A stretch of DNA of 64,000 nt from Phyto melanocephala (GCA_941918925.1 OW799233.1:139254223-139318222); one strand, 5' to 3'; shown: positions 22,403 through 35,016, counted from the stretch's first letter. Numbers and translations: made by a program. Notes: generated by a model from the sequence alone, not told the origin.

Positions 22403-24893
22403 CTATTTTATTTATTATTAAATTTTTCTCAGGTTGTCAGTATTTTGTTGGCCACACCACAAAAGATTTCTCATAAGCGAACACTAATGTAATAAAAGTT
22501 TTCTTTTAAGAAGTGCCAGAAGCTGCAAGACTAAAACTATTTGTGTGTGCCATGCATGATGATGCTTAGGAATAAGTGTTTGTTACACACATACGCGTAT
22601 GTATGAGTTTATAAAAGATTCACTATTGTATATACTAAAGCAGCAAATTAAAATCCTTTAAACAGATTCATTTCACTTTGCGGTCGATAAATGCATTCAA
22701 ACTATACCCACAATCACAGTGCATACAAACACTTTCACAGAATACATGTATATACAGCCACAAACACAAATACAAATGTGCTTCGTAATTGTATGTATTC
22801 ACACAGAAGCATACGCACTAGTCAAAACACATTTACCGCTAGCAAAAATACAGAAAAAAAAAATAATAAAAATCGCAAATGTGAATGCATGCGGGTGCTC
22901 GTTAAAGAAGAAGAAAAATCAACAACATTATTTCGTTCATTCATTCATTCATTCATACGTTTATTTATATATTCATTTGCTGCTTGTAAACCAAAAAACA
23001 GATAGTCATATACAGGAATGTGTGTTTATCTATATGTATGCATGTATATATGTAAATAGTACACAAACGTTTATGGATTTGTTTAGATCAAAGATTGGGG
23101 TGTGTGAGTAATAGTTTTGTTTTATATGCAACTGAATTCTCCACAGATACAGACAGAAATTTCACATTTGCTCCTCATATCCCCTGCCGAGTCAAACTAA
23201 AGAAATTTAGACAAACAACCGCTTAGAAAAAACGAAACAAAATTAAAATCGAAACTGACAAAAACAACTATGCAGAACAGATACGAAACGTATCAGCGAC
23301 ACCTATACTCTCACGTATCTCTAGATAAGATTTGATGCTGTGGCGAAGTGAAATGTTATGCCTTTACCAAAGCTTAATTGTAACGCTAAAACGATACTAC
23401 GACTCAAAAGCAACGACGAAAATAAAAACTCTTGTGTGTGAGCATATAAAAACTGCAAACGTTGAAGAAAAAGTATACACAGAAGCATAATTTAGAACAA
23501 CTGAGCGCACTGACATTTGCTGTTTGAAATTTTTTGTATTCCTGCAGAGTGAATTAACATATAGTTTGTGATACATATTTTATATGGAAAATTATTAGTT
23601 AAAATTAATTTACTAAATGTGTTTAAGATCTATGTCCCTGTTCTGTATTCCGAGTTAATTTAAAATGTTAGTAATTGATTAAGACAATCCGAACGTCAAT
23701 ATATGTAAATTAAAAATTGCAACTAAAATTTAAAAAAAAAATAGGTTTAAGGGAATACTTCGTATGAAGAAGATATATATGAAAAAGCAACAATTAAAAA
23801 ATTGAACGGCTACTCAAGAATAAGCATTGCCAAGGATGCACGGCCCATAATTAAATCTACATTGTAGCGTCAACTACTAATGGTGTCTTTGTAATATGTA
23901 TGAACTTTTATTGTTTAATGAAGAAAATTTTAAGCATAAAACGTTGTTTTCAAAATTAAGGAACTTCTCAGAAAAAATAATTCTCACAACTGTATTCTGC
24001 TACGTATTTTAAATGTCAACTTATATTGAAAATCTATCGATGATCTAGTGTATATAAAATGTCCCTACATGTAGTAATTCAATGTTCGTGTAAATCTAAA
24101 TCATAGATGTCCGAAAATGTATTACAGTCGTATTAGTGAGAAAATTTTTAATCTACAGTGATACGTAAAAGTATATCCAAATATTTTTTTACTAAAATTT
24201 AGTCACAAAATGTTGTTTTGATTGTAAAAAAAGTGTGTGAAAAGATACCCTTGAAAATTCAAACATAAGAAATTGTTTTAGCGGTAAAAAATTAGTAATT
24301 ATATAATAAACACTTAACTTATTATTTTTTTGATTGGAAAAATGGGAACATATTTAACACATTTTATTGAATGGACACCTCTGATCTTAATACAAACGAT
24401 TCGCGTTACTAAGTATGTGAGTTGGGTTTGCTCTCTTTACCTGTAACATAAATAAATATAACAACCGCAACGTTTGCTTTCTGAAAAATTGTATTGCATG
24501 ATAAAGTAGAAACTAAGTTTAGTAAAGTATTTCACTTTTATTCTTTTAGATTCAAATAAAAAGATTTCCGATCAATTAATAAATATAATTGTAAACCTTT
24601 TGTTAAGCCTTCCAATCCTTCATAGCCAATGTGTGAGTAATTACTCAAAACGACCAATGCCTGTAAGCAGAAACAATTTTTAAATATAAATCCTGAAAGA
24701 TTTGGAAATTAGTTGTGGAAATAGCATATTTTTCTCTTTTAAAAGGTAACATCGTTTAATGCGTTCACTTGCTACATCCAAACTCGCAACGATAAAGGTA
24801 AAAAATTTCAAAATTCATTTTCCAGGCAAACATTTAACACTAACAAAAAATAACGTGCTGTATGCAAAGATGTATGAACATATTTACAAATAT
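22403..24893. other. non-coding, mostly unique stretch
   Basis: Less repetitive than the surroundings, with CA-rich and TTCA simple sequence around 22700-22960. Open frames there (about 22691-23111) are low-complexity His/Thr/Asn strings and I do not accept them as genes. No exon with good splice sites was recognised. Confidence 0.45.
22936..22956. repeat. TTCA/ATTC tetranucleotide repeat
   Basis: Five tandem units. Confidence 0.9.
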
Positions 24894-24896
24894 GCT

Positions 24897-25525
24897 AGGC
24901 CAATTCAAAGTGGTTGCATATCAGTCAGATTTGTTCTATTTCATATTATTTTATGCATGCATAAAATCTTTGTTAGTAATTTCCATACAAAAAAAAATAT
25001 TAGCGGAAAGCACCCTTCGTTGCAAACATGATGCAAATGTTGCAGATCCTGAAAGTCTTTTATATATTCTACTGCAAACGTTACTTATGAAAATGTCCAA
25101 CTGTTTTTAGTATGTATTGGAAATAAGTGCTTGTGTGGGAAATGTAATTTTAGTGTATATTGTTTTAGTGTTGTTGCAAACTTAAGAATATATATACTAG
25201 ACTTGCAAGATCTACAACATTTGCATGATCTGTTTGCAACGAAGGGTGATTTCCCCTAATATGACTTTACACATTTGTTTCCTATGTATAAGAAACTGCC
25301 TATATCATATTTTTAACCATACTGTCTCTCAGAGAGAATTTCTGCGCTTTTCACCTCTCATTTTCTTCTTTCCTGTATACATACAATTTTTAACAGCGTC
25401 ATCTCTTTGTCTTCTTTCTTATATTAAATACATAATTTGTTAACAAAAGGTGTTCAAGGTCACTAGTCATATTAATATGAATTATATGACATAGTACAAT
25501 ATGAGAGTCTTCTTTGAATTGGCCC
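24897..25525. mobile_element. TIR DNA transposon (copy 2), interrupted by a MITE
   Basis: It has the same ends as copy 1 at 1594-3515 (GGCCAATTCAAAG and CTTTGAATTGGCCC), flanked here by GCT (24894-24896, 25526-25528). It has no hAT insertion but carries a separate 260-bp insertion at 25000-25259 that copy 1 lacks. Without insertions the two copies are colinear apart from small indels near 25357. Confidence 0.8.
25000..25259. mobile_element. MITE nested in TIR transposon copy 2
   Basis: Long inverted repeats, TTAGCGGAAAGCACCCTTCG at the left and TTAGGGGAAATCACCCTTCG read inward from the right, extend with a few mismatches for roughly 45 bp through GTTGCAAACA and ATGCAAATGTTG. Copy 1 (near 1690) shows the uninterrupted sequence. 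Target duplication is short and A/T only, so its length is uncertain. No ORF. Confidence 0.8.
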
Positions 25526-25528
25526 GCT

Positions 25529-26138
25529 GTGTGTACATACATATAAACTACATGTAGATAGTTTGTGGATTTTAGAGCAAGAAATATCAGAAAATATTCA
25601 AAGAGAGGAAATAAGTTTCAACGAATTGCTTAAAGTGTTGCAAACCAATTTAGAAGTTCTATTCTTTTGTTTTAAATCTTTTATTTTTCTTTTAAAAAAT
25701 TTAAAAAACTTACTCTTTTCTTCAAGCAAAGACAAGCATTAAGTAATACCAACAACACCTACAAAAAACATTTGTATAGACGTATCCAATTTTATGTCCT
25801 TTTAAATATTGTTCCATGAAAAGATGTTGGTAAAATACTAATGCATGAACATTTTTAAAAAATTGTTATATTAAGATTTGTAAAGATTTTTATGCAAAGC
25901 AACTTATCTATTTAAATTTTATTTCCAAAATCTAAATAATAATAATAATGGTGGAATAATTCTAATAAAATAAATTATGTATAAGTTCAATACGGAATAG
26001 ATTAAAAAGAACAGACATAAAATTAATTTGGTTGAAAATTAAGCAGGTTTTTATTTATTTTAATAATTTTTTATTTTTTATGTTTAAAGGTGTTATAACT
26101 AAAGTCAAAAGCCTTTTAATAAGTTTCATTTTTGGCCG
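25529..26138. other. non-coding stretch
   Basis: No gene or shared repeat seen. Confidence 0.45.
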
Positions 26139-26629
26139 CTATAGCATTGTCATAATCTTTCTGCCTATCGCGTCATAGACAACAGGATTTGCTATCATAG
26201 CACTTATTAAATGCTGTACGTATTCCTCTCCGTAGGTTTGTGTGCTCCGAGTTTCACTAAAGAGTGCAACTTTGTAGCCTTGGACATTGAGTATGAAATT
26301 TCAAAAGCTTTCACCTAAACGCTGCTCAAACTCTTCACCATCTCCTCAACAGCAGCCGTCGAATATTTGATGACTGTTATTTTCCCTAATTTGCGCCTAA
26401 GAATTCTATTGAACAGTCAGTTCTTCTTGGGTTTCCAAAACGTGGCGTTACTTTACTATCCTAAAGACTTCTCTCGAAAAGAATTTAGTTACAAACAGAT
26501 AAATATCTTTTAATGGATAACCTTCACTAATATCCTAAACCTATCAGTTATGAGTGTAAGATCCAGTAGCTGCTCCAATCCATTATAAATTTTCAATATT
26601 GCAAATATGAATGTTGGAGTGATGCCGGA
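26139..26629 (-). pseudogene. unidentified decayed coding remnant
   Basis: On the minus strand successive segments read as protein-like: SGITPTFIFAILKIYNG then LEQLLDLTLITDRF, a frame change, then DISEGYPLKDIYLFVTKFF, RHVLETQEELTVQ, GDGEEFEQRLGESF and NVQGYKVALFSETRS, ending YDAIGRKIMTML and TAG at 26139-26141. Stops (TAA, TAG, TGA) interrupt it about six times. The residue usage looks like a once-real globular protein. I do not recognise the family. It could be a host pseudogene or a transposon ORF; no TIR, intron or poly-A tail helps to decide. Confidence 0.35.
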
Positions 26630-26702
26630 TTAATATGTACTTAATTTTTTTATTTATTAAGTCTAGGAAATAATTAACACTTTCAGTAATTTCAGTGCTG
26701 CA

Positions 26703-27008
26703 TTAGATTTTGAGTCTTGCATTGGCACCACAGCCCAGGACTATGTTATTGGGTCCTCTTACAACGAATATTAAAGTGCTCACTTTCGCTGGTGGAGCAA
26801 GCTTCTTAAGGGCTTTATAATTTGAGGTAATCGGGAAACTTAGATTGTGCGGCAACTTGGCCTCGCCGACTGTTAGATCCGCTGAGCTAAGCTTATTATA
26901 TGATACATGATCTAGGCTTCCCACTATCTTTTGCGTAAAATTTATGTACCAATTTTTTATATTTCTGTTATTGTCGTTTGTAACGATATGGTGTAGAGTA
27001 ATAACCAT
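26703..27008 (-). CDS. hypothetical ORF, 101 codons
   Basis: ATG-started on the minus strand, reading MVITLHHIVTNDNNRNIKNW and ending CGANARLKI. It lies just upstream of, and on the same strand as, the decayed remnant at 26139-26629, so the two may belong to one former gene. I recognise no domain, no signal peptide and no promoter. It may be a chance open frame. Confidence 0.2.
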   Translation of the reverse strand: MVITLHHIVTNDNNRNIKNWYINFTQKIVGSLDHVSYNKLSSADLTVGEAKLPHNLSFPITSNYKALKKLAPPAKVSTLIFVVRGPNNIVLGCGANARLKI

Positions 27009-27583
27009 TGAACATATATATTCCAATATTATAAAATTAATTTGGTTTCGTTAAGTGATCTAGCTCGGAAGGAGATTTTCAAACTGTTATACAAATCCGT
27101 ATTAAATATATTTACTTAGTTATAAATAATGGATAAATTCGTCAACATTTTTATGTATTTCAAAGTGATTAAGTTAAATATTTTTATAGTAGTTATAGAA
27201 ATTTACAATAACCTTAAAATATACACAGTTTTCAATGCTGTAATTTTTTACGAAACTTTTTCTACGAGTGTGTCAAAATAGCAGCTAAAAAGGCAAATGT
27301 TCATTACTTTACACATACACCAACACACAAGTAACAAGTTGTAGCATGAGCGGTGTAAGTGGGTGGATTTTGAAAGTGGTAGTGCCAGTGTGCAATATAA
27401 ACTTAAAATCAACTTTAAAGTTGTTGTGTCGAGTCGTGTTGCCGTTTAAGTGTGTATGATGAACACAGACTATAAGCTGCTTAGTTAGACGTTAGTTTTT
27501 TTAGCATTATACTCAAACATCTACTTGTTATTTTTGTAGCTGTTGTCTATTAGTTTTTTGTTTGCTTATTTTTGCTAGTTTAG

Positions 27584-27640
27584 AAGATGCAACACCATTA
27601 CAATCTCAAAATGCACCAGTAGCAACAGCCGAACCGGCAG
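27584..27640 (+). CDS. candidate 57-nt cassette exon
   Basis: A pyrimidine-rich tract ending TTTTTGCTAGTTTAG precedes it (AG at 27582-27583). GTACTACT follows the final CAG (GT at 27641-27642). The enclosed 57 nt has one clean frame that reads, from the third base, DATPLQSQNAPVATAEPA, with 2 nt left at the front and 1 nt at the back. Length divisible by three keeps the reading frame if skipped. The composition stands out from the AT-rich surroundings. No neighbouring exon is seen, so it would belong to a gene with large introns. I do not recognise the protein. Confidence 0.35.
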
Positions 27641-27642
27641 GT

Positions 27643-28579
27643 ACTACTAAAGGCGTGTGGCTGTTTTGTAACATAAAAAATAACTCTTGTTGATAATCGT
27701 ACTCATATACACGCATTTAAAGAATTCTCAAAATGAAAATAAAATGTCTTACCCCTTCTAAGATAACTACGCAAAAATAGTTTTTTTAGAATAACACACA
27801 TACCACACACTTGATTATGCTAAGGAGCTTTCAGACGAAATGTACAATATTTAACGTATGACTAGTCAAACTTTCCACTGCAGAATTGATACCTGTCGTG
27901 AGAGTCATTGAAGTATTGCTTGTGCTAAATTCATAAGTAAAAAGTAAATATGACTATTTCTTAATTAAAGAGTGTTCCATTTTGCCCCATAATCAACTGT
28001 TTTTGGTAAAATAGAACTAGCGGCAAACAAAAAAGATGTTGTCACTCGTAAAATAATAATTTTGACACACGCAAAAGTAACAAGTCACATGTTAAATACA
28101 TCCGTCTGAATTCAGCTTTAGCAACAACAAGTAGAAAATATAAATAAATAAAATCACACAAACACATGTACTAACAGGAAAAAGAAGACGAAGAAAATGA
28201 TGGTGATGATGAAATTGCACAAACTAAAATACATTTGATGGAAAAACAGAGAAAAGGTGTCGCAAACTTTAAATTAAATGCACGGTGTTTGCATTTGAAT
28301 TGAGTGCAATTTTTTTTCCAATTCGTGTTGTTGTCTTAAAATTTGTTTGAGTCTTCTTCTTCATATACCTCACTAACACCTAAAGTGGAATAAAAAGACT
28401 TCATACTACTTAGCCATATGCCACTAGTACAGTTATATACTAATAATATCAATGTGTATGTGCAATGTATATAGTGTCCAAAAGTGTAAGTTTAATTTTG
28501 GATAACAAACACTAAATTGTCACTATTTTCTTACTACTAAAAGTTTTATAAGCTTTAATCTTCTATATTATACACTTTA
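27643..28579. other. non-coding stretch with a second weak exon-like segment
   Basis: At 28178-28256 an acidic open frame (KEDEENDGDDEIAQTK then IHLMEKQRK) lies between CTAACAG and GTGTCG. The donor is poor and the DNA is partly GA-rich simple sequence, so support is weak. Nothing else recognisable. Confidence 0.2.
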
Positions 28580-28660
28580 TTATACACTTCAACTGTGGTG
28601 CTGAGGGCATTGTCATTCCGTTTGTAATTTCTACAATATTCAGTTCAGACCGCATAGCGG
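28580..28660 (-). mobile_element. type-A mini-me-like end fragment
   Basis: TATACACTTCAACTGTGGTG, TTGTCATTCCGTTTGTAATT and CAGACCGCAT match, inverted, the terminal part of the copy at 10462-11166. Sequence beyond about 28660 has diverged past recognition. Confidence 0.6.
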
Positions 28661-29314
28661 AGAGGATTAAGCAATGTCAGCCTCTAGAGTCATTCGTTAA
28701 AAATTTTAGATAAATCGGTCAAAGTTATAGGCAAAATTATTTGAAAAAATAAATATTTTTTAAATATATAAAGATTATCCTAGATGATCGTTGGACATGG
28801 TAAAGACACCAAATTATGAAAATTATTCCTGTGGAAATAAAAAACTCTGTTAGAAACTAAATACGATATAAGCAATGAAATACAGCTGCTTCGATGTTTT
28901 TCCTAAAACTTAAAACCAAAATCGAATTTCCAGCATCTTGAGAACCGAGTGTGCTGTATTGTCAAATTGGGTAACAGATGAAAAAATATAAGAATATAAG
29001 TTGCCCTATAGAAAACTTTAAAATCCATGATGACCGATAATTCAAAATGGCATACAAGAAATTTATATATGGTAACAATCTAGTAATTAGGAATGCGCCA
29101 GCTTTTTCCCCAACAATTTTGCTAGAAAACGAAAATGCAGGACCAGTAGATTATAGTAAAGTGCGAAAAAGTTAAAATCCATGATAGCGTCCTAGATATA
29201 ATGGCGAATATATGAGTCAAATATAGTAATTACGGCTTTATTCCCGGCAGCGTTCATCAAATTGTCATCAAGTTAAAAAATTTTACCAATATAATTCAGT
29301 AAATTATTAAAAAC
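28661..29314. other. non-coding stretch, possibly eroded repeat
   Basis: No gene. Phrases such as ATAAATCGGTCAAAGTTATA are typical of mini-me-like interiors, so this may be eroded type-A/B sequence. Confidence 0.35.
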
Positions 29315-31496
29315 AAGTAAGAGCACTATATTCGGCTGTGCCGAATCTTTTATACCCACTACCAATTTTGTGTACATTTAAAGCACAATACTTATTATTT
29401 TGTTAATCGCTATAGAATAATCTCTTTATAATAAGATATGTATCACTTTCTTTGTAGAGGGTGGTTAAATTTTAAGGGCCCATGTTGAAGGTGAACTACA
29501 CCTAGTCTTTAAATTTGTTTTCTGCATTTCATTTGACATTTCTGAATCTCAGACTAACTCAATTTGAACCGTGGAAAGATACGCAATCGAGCAACGCTTT
29601 AAAGTTATTCAGGTTTTTTATAAAAATGGGCGTTCAAATCAAAATGCATTTTGTGTACTTCGTAATTCTTTTGATCAACATAATCGTTCAAATTCGTCCA
29701 CAATCGGGAGAATTGTAAAAAATATTTAAATTTCTGCAAAACAGGTCTGTATAAAATGTTAGAAAATCTGTGAATGCCTTCTTAGTTCGTTGAATGGGAA
29801 CTATTGCTGTTTTTTGCGATAGTGTGGCAAAAGAGCAGTCAACCTCGACTCATCATCATGCCCAACACTTGAGCATCAACATTGTCATTGAAAATTTGGA
29901 CCATCAGGTAGAGGAGTGGCGCATAGGATGGGGGGGGGGCCATTTGGCCGATATTTTGTTAAATACATAATTGAACCATACAAATATTATCATTATAAAA
30001 AGAAATAATAATATCCTAAATAATTTGTGTTTTATTTAAATACAACATCGGTCCTTAAAATTTAACCACCCTTTATAACTTCGATATGCTACTAAAATGC
30101 TTTTGTAAATGTAGTCTTTCAATGAAAGTGTGTTAAAGTAGCTGTGTCAATAAAGTTTCTACTAATAACTACAACTTAAACATTTCAATATAGCCCTTTA
30201 TTTTCCCAAAAACTTTGTCAATAGAGAAATTACATGAATTTAAGGTAAGCCGTTGTATGGGAGGTAGGCGTTAAAGTGGCCGTGTCACCTAAGCTTTTTG
30301 GCACAACAATAACATTGATTAGAAGGATATGCGTAGCAAATTTGATCATCATACCTCTAATTTTGGCGGTTTTATGAGCTTTTAAATTTCATTAACGGTA
30401 GATTACGTGAAAAGTGGGCGTTATAGTAGACATGTCAAAGTTGTTTTTGCGAATGAGTACAACTTAGGTGTTTCAATATAGCCCTTTATTATTCTAAAAT
30501 CATTATTAATAGAGAAATTAGAGGAATTTTGATTAAAACGTTATATGGGAGGTGGGCGTAAAAGTGGGCGTGGCGCCTTAATTTTCTGGCGCAGTAATGA
30601 CATTGTCTAAAAGGATATACGTAGCGAATTTGATCATCATACCTCTAATTTTGGCGGTTTTATGAGCTTTTAAATTTCATTAACGGTATATAACGTGAAA
30701 AGTGGGCATTATAGTGGGCGTGTCAAAGTTGTATTTTCGAATGAGTACAACTGAGATGTTTCAATATAGCCCTTTATTATTCCAAAATCTACATAAATTG
30801 AGAAATTATATGAATTTTGGGTAAAACGTTATATGGGAGGTGGGCGTAAAAGTGGGCGTGGCACATTGATTTTCCGTTAAAAAAAAGCGTCTTACCAATA
30901 AGCAAAGTGTGCAAAATTTCAGAGTCGTACATTCAATTTTGTTGCTTTTATGACGTTTTTGTTTTTAAATATACCGAAAAATACACTGTGCGGTATAAAT
31001 TTTCGTACATTTTGATCGATAACTCCTCTCCTAATGCATAGATTTAGATAATTTTCGGGGAAAAATATTGTTTTTACTCAGGAAATATATATTTAAAGTT
31101 TCATAAGTCTACGTTAATGCGTTTGGACACAATTCCATTTTATTCGATGTTTGAAGGACACGGTTTTTTCGACCTACTCTTGCTTTTCGAGCTATAACTC
31201 TCTTCCTAATATTCCGATTTAGCCCATTTTCAATACCAAACAAACCTTGTCTGTAAGAAAGATTCTGGCAAAATTTGAGCCCCCTAGCTTTTTCGGTGCG
31301 ACCTCTATCGTGCTTTCAACAGACGGACAGACGGACAGACGGACAGACGGACGGACATAGCTAGATCGTCATAAAATCAAACCCTGATTCAGAATATATA
31401 TACTTTATGGGGTCTAAAATGGATATTTCGATGTGTTACAAACGGAATGACAAAATGAATATACCCCCACCATTTTTTTGGTGGCGGGTATAAAAA
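29315..31496 (+). mobile_element. mini-me-like element, type B (copy B2), full-length
   Basis: This is the clearest type-B copy. It begins AAGTAAGAGCACTATATTCG with the hairpin ATTCGGC-TGT-GCCGAAT and TATACCCACTACC. The nested mariner derivative follows (29457-30073), then two or three tandem units containing GTGGGCGTAAAAGTGGGCGT-type GC-rich motifs. Next are GAAAGCACGATAGAGG on the opposite strand, a GACG microsatellite (31317-31356), and the end hairpin CCCCCACCATTTTTTTGGTGG. Type A shares its outer ends. Confidence 0.85.
29457..30073 (+). mobile_element. mariner-derived element nested in B2
   Basis: GAGGGTGGTTAAATTTTAAG and its inverse CTTAAAATTTAACCACCCTT bound 617 bp, with TA at 29455-29456 and 30074-30075. 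One frame retains the HTH-like string KVIQVFYKNGRSNQNAF and later a NSSTIGRIVKN segment, the second helix-turn-helix region of mariner transposases, with stops after it. No catalytic motif. Confidence 0.8.
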
Positions 31497-33899
31497 CGTA
31501 GAATCCAAGTTGAAGTAAGAAACAAAATGCCGGATAAATTTTCTTCTTAACCTCATCAATATGGGTATCAAATAAAAGGGCTTGAAAGGTAGAATACAGC
31601 TCACTTTGTAAAAATTCGGAGTCAAAAATACCGTCTCAAGGATATTATTAGATTCGGCACTACCAACTTGTTAGTATTAAATTTTATAATTTGTTTACTC
31701 TTTAACTGTCTGCTATTTGTTCCTCTGGAATAATGCTTAGGTAAACTTAGAGAATATTTACGAAAAAATTTAATATTAATTTTAAATGTATATCCAATAA
31801 AATTATATCATTGGCTTAATATAAAATGGCGTATCACGTTTTCTGGTTATTTCACACAAAATGAAAAAAAAGGAATATAATTAAAAGGATCTAAACAAGG
31901 TAGGGCTTTTCTTACGGATGTAAAGTCAGTTAGGTCTGTTATTTGCAACCACAGCTCACCACATTTTTCAGGGGTGCTCTAATTATACTTATGTGGACCA
32001 GCCGAGCACGTTAAAAATCCTATTCCGTAAAAAAAATTGAGATATGCCCTTTTTATATTAAGCCATCAATATATACGAAAAAAAATATAAAATATTTAAG
32101 ATTATTTGCTAATGAAAATAAAATTGATTAGAAAAACTATATTCTATTACTTTTACAGATTCTCTAAAAACATAACTTCTTTGCAGCAGAAGTACTGATA
32201 TAAATTTTATATTCCTTAATATTTTTAGAAATCCTGGAATATTTTAAACCTTATTTTTATTGAGTAACACTTTTGTATAAGAAAACAAAGTTTTCACTTA
32301 CGTATCATTTTAGCTGGGTTTTCGTACAAAATTGTTCGCAAGGAAACTTCAGATATAATCAAGTCTATGTAGGGTATATGCGTAACATGACTATGTGTAT
32401 ATGTATGTGTAAGAGTGTGTTTATAATCTTGTTTTAGTACATTGTCGTACTTACTTACTCAAACTTGTGTGAAAGTGATGCTTCAACGTTCATTTACCGT
32501 TAGTTTTACCTCTATCTCAAACTTCATAGCTACAAAAGCATTAACCAAATCTACGACAAAAACCGTAATAGCAACTGTACTGCTGTTGCATTAGAACAAG
32601 GGTGGATTGTTATAGAATGGGATATGATGTGTTCAAAGTAAAAACAATTTTATTAGAACATCAGAGAAATTTTTGTTTTCATTTTGAAAATAGTTTTAAT
32701 TGAAAATGCCAAAAATTTAGATGCAAGAATTATTTGCCAATAAGTATGAAATCATATACATGTACAATCTCTTGCAATCACGTACCTTTGTTGTTGTTCT
32801 TAAAATTTTTGCTTAAATTTATTATTATCTGAACAATTTAGTATTGATGTGAATGATTTAAAAACGAATAATGTATTAAAGATTTTGCTGTTATTAAATT
32901 GTTGGTGACCAAATTAGAAAAGAAAAATTACTACCTAGAAGAGATCAACAAATTTAGGTTTCAACGTTAAACAGTAATTATAATAAAAATTAAGTTATTG
33001 AGCCTCCTAACTGGCATTTGGTATTGGATTATGATTTTTGTTGGAGTAAACTTTTTTTACTTTTTGTAGGTACTCTCCCTTGATTCGATATTGATAAACC
33101 GAATCTAGAATTCAAATACACATGTCCAGTTGTTCGAAAAATATATTGTTAGAGAATTTTTTAAATGTCGTAAAATAGGCTACACAATTAAGTCTTCATA
33201 AGTGCTTTGTTAAGTGAGCCCAAGTAATAATTTTTCTTTAATCAATGATTTAATGATTTATATATTTTTTTCAATGTTTGACTGTAATATTTTTCATTTT
33301 ATTTATTATACATACAAATATAAAAACATGAAATTTGATACGTAATAGGAATATAAAATTAATCTTCATATAATTGATTGTTTGTTGTTTTTGCTAACAA
33401 GTTCCAAAATATTCTCAGCAAATTTTGTTCCAGTAATATTAGATTATAAATTTTCAATTACTTGTTTTCAGGAATCAAAATTTAAACATAAAAGTAAACA
33501 AGTCAATATAAAATTAAATGAATTGATCTTATAATATTCAAAAGAATATTAAATTAAACCACAATATAAAAATTAATTTCGGTAAACAGAATTCATAAAA
33601 TGGGATGACTAATTGATAATTATAATTGCAATTTGACACCTTTTTGCATTTGAATCATTTTGAAGGATGTTTTCCATTTTTGTACCCCGCCGTTTACTGA
33701 AGTAGGTACATTAATTTTTGTTTTTTATATTAATTTTTCTTAATTTATACCTAAAAGGAACAATATATTTGAACTGAAATTCAGAACAAAGTTTTTTTTA
33801 TTCTTGGGTAAAAATGCAGTAAAACCACACAAAATTTTTAACTCACTTGATTAGGTTCGTAACGAATAATATTAAATTGCAGTGGATAAATTCCGTAAG
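31497..33899. other. non-coding stretch
   Basis: About 2.4 kb of AT-rich sequence with no supported gene or shared repeat. Confidence 0.5.
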
Positions 33900-34690
33900 A
33901 ATTTTTACTCTTTTTGAATAGGACAAGTTAACCACTAACTGAAGAAGAAACATCAAAATTAAAGCGATTTCGGAATCTGGCCGAATCCATACAAAAACTG
34001 CCAAAAAAATTTAGCGAAGTCAAAATGTCTTTAGCAATTTCATAAGAAAACAGTCTGATTTTGGATAAAATATCAATAAAAGATAGAAGAGCTATTACAA
34101 GGGCTACTATTAACTACACTGTTTATGCTGTAAAAATTTTGCCAACAATTTGTGTTACAAGGTGCTAAGCATTAAAAATTTAAAACGCTTACTTAAAATG
34201 TCACTATTATGGAAAAACTACTTTAGGTTCTCCATGAACATATTGCGTATAAAAAGAAATATATAAATGTTTTTTTTTTTTGTTTTAAAAAAAATTTTTG
34301 TTAAAAGATTTAGATAGATACAATTATTAATTGAATGTTTTGTAAAAAGAGGAATGTTATCTGAGTCGTCTGTACAGCTGTGTGGTAGTGTAATTGTGTG
34401 GGACTTGCAAGCTTTTTTTACAGAAATAAACGCTAATAGTTTTAAAGCTGTTCTTAAAATGGATTTTCTACATTTCTTTATTATCTATAAACTCATTCCG
34501 TGGATATTTCTACAATTCAGAGCCTCGGTAAAGGAGAGGACTGGAAGTTGGAAAGTTAGTATTTTGTTTGGCATTCGTATTCTTCTCATTCAATTGTCAT
34601 GAAAAATTTGTGGCAATTGCCGTCTGTTAAAGTGTAAGAGGCAGCAATGTATATAAAATAAAAGAAGCCTTAATTGAAGGATAAACAAAA
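33900..34690 (+). pseudogene. Tc1-like transposase relic
   Basis: Order of weak motifs: EEETSKLKRFRNLAES near 33942, a basic IKDRRAITRA string near 34078, then from 34370 CGSVIVWDLQAFF with NSFKAVLKMDFLHFF, corresponding to the Tc1 segment GGSVMVWGAIS...Y...L. It ends with a KEALIEG-TKI string near 34660, like the C-terminal W..I helix. Frames shift repeatedly and catalytic acids are not all identifiable. The VIVW segment is the most convincing. No TIRs were found. Confidence 0.5.
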
Positions 34691-34755
34691 ATATTTCATA
34701 CTTTTATCATTTTTAAATTTTATCAAATAAAAGAAGTTATACTCAGTATTACATA

Positions 34756-35016
34756 TCGATGCCTTACTTCCTCAACAACTAAACTTTAAAAAATACGGTT
34801 TTGACTTTTTCATATTAAACGATTGTTTCATGCTTTAACTAAATAAAAATTCAATTTATTACTACTAATACACATAAATGTAATCCATTACTTAATAATT
34901 GCATTTAAACTTATAACCAAACACCGTATAACACAGTATAAGAAGATGAACCGATTTTTTTCTCTCCTCAAAAGTTTTATTTTCTAAGATACGAGGTTGT
35001 TGAAGTAAGGCATCAA
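34756..35016. mobile_element. MITE family D, copy 2
   Basis: 261 bp with the same TCGATGCCTTACTTCCTCAA terminus as 18136-18391, TA-flanked, with an internal ATACGGTTTTGACTTTTTC shared by both copies. Its TIR arms have more mismatches than copy 1. Confidence 0.85.

Noticed and set aside
22691..23111. Two overlapping open frames of 104 and 130 codons
   Set aside because: Low-complexity His/Thr/Asn/Ser strings over CA-rich and TTCA simple sequence, with no domain and no splice or start support.
23440..23480. Possible TATA box (CATATAAAAACTGC)
   Set aside because: No initiator-like sequence at the right distance and no downstream ORF; such strings are expected in AT-rich DNA.
28178..28256. Acidic exon-like segment between CTAACAG and GTGTCG
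   Set aside because: The donor is weak and the sequence is partly GA/GATG simple repeat, so it is not accepted as an exon; noted only as a weak candidate.
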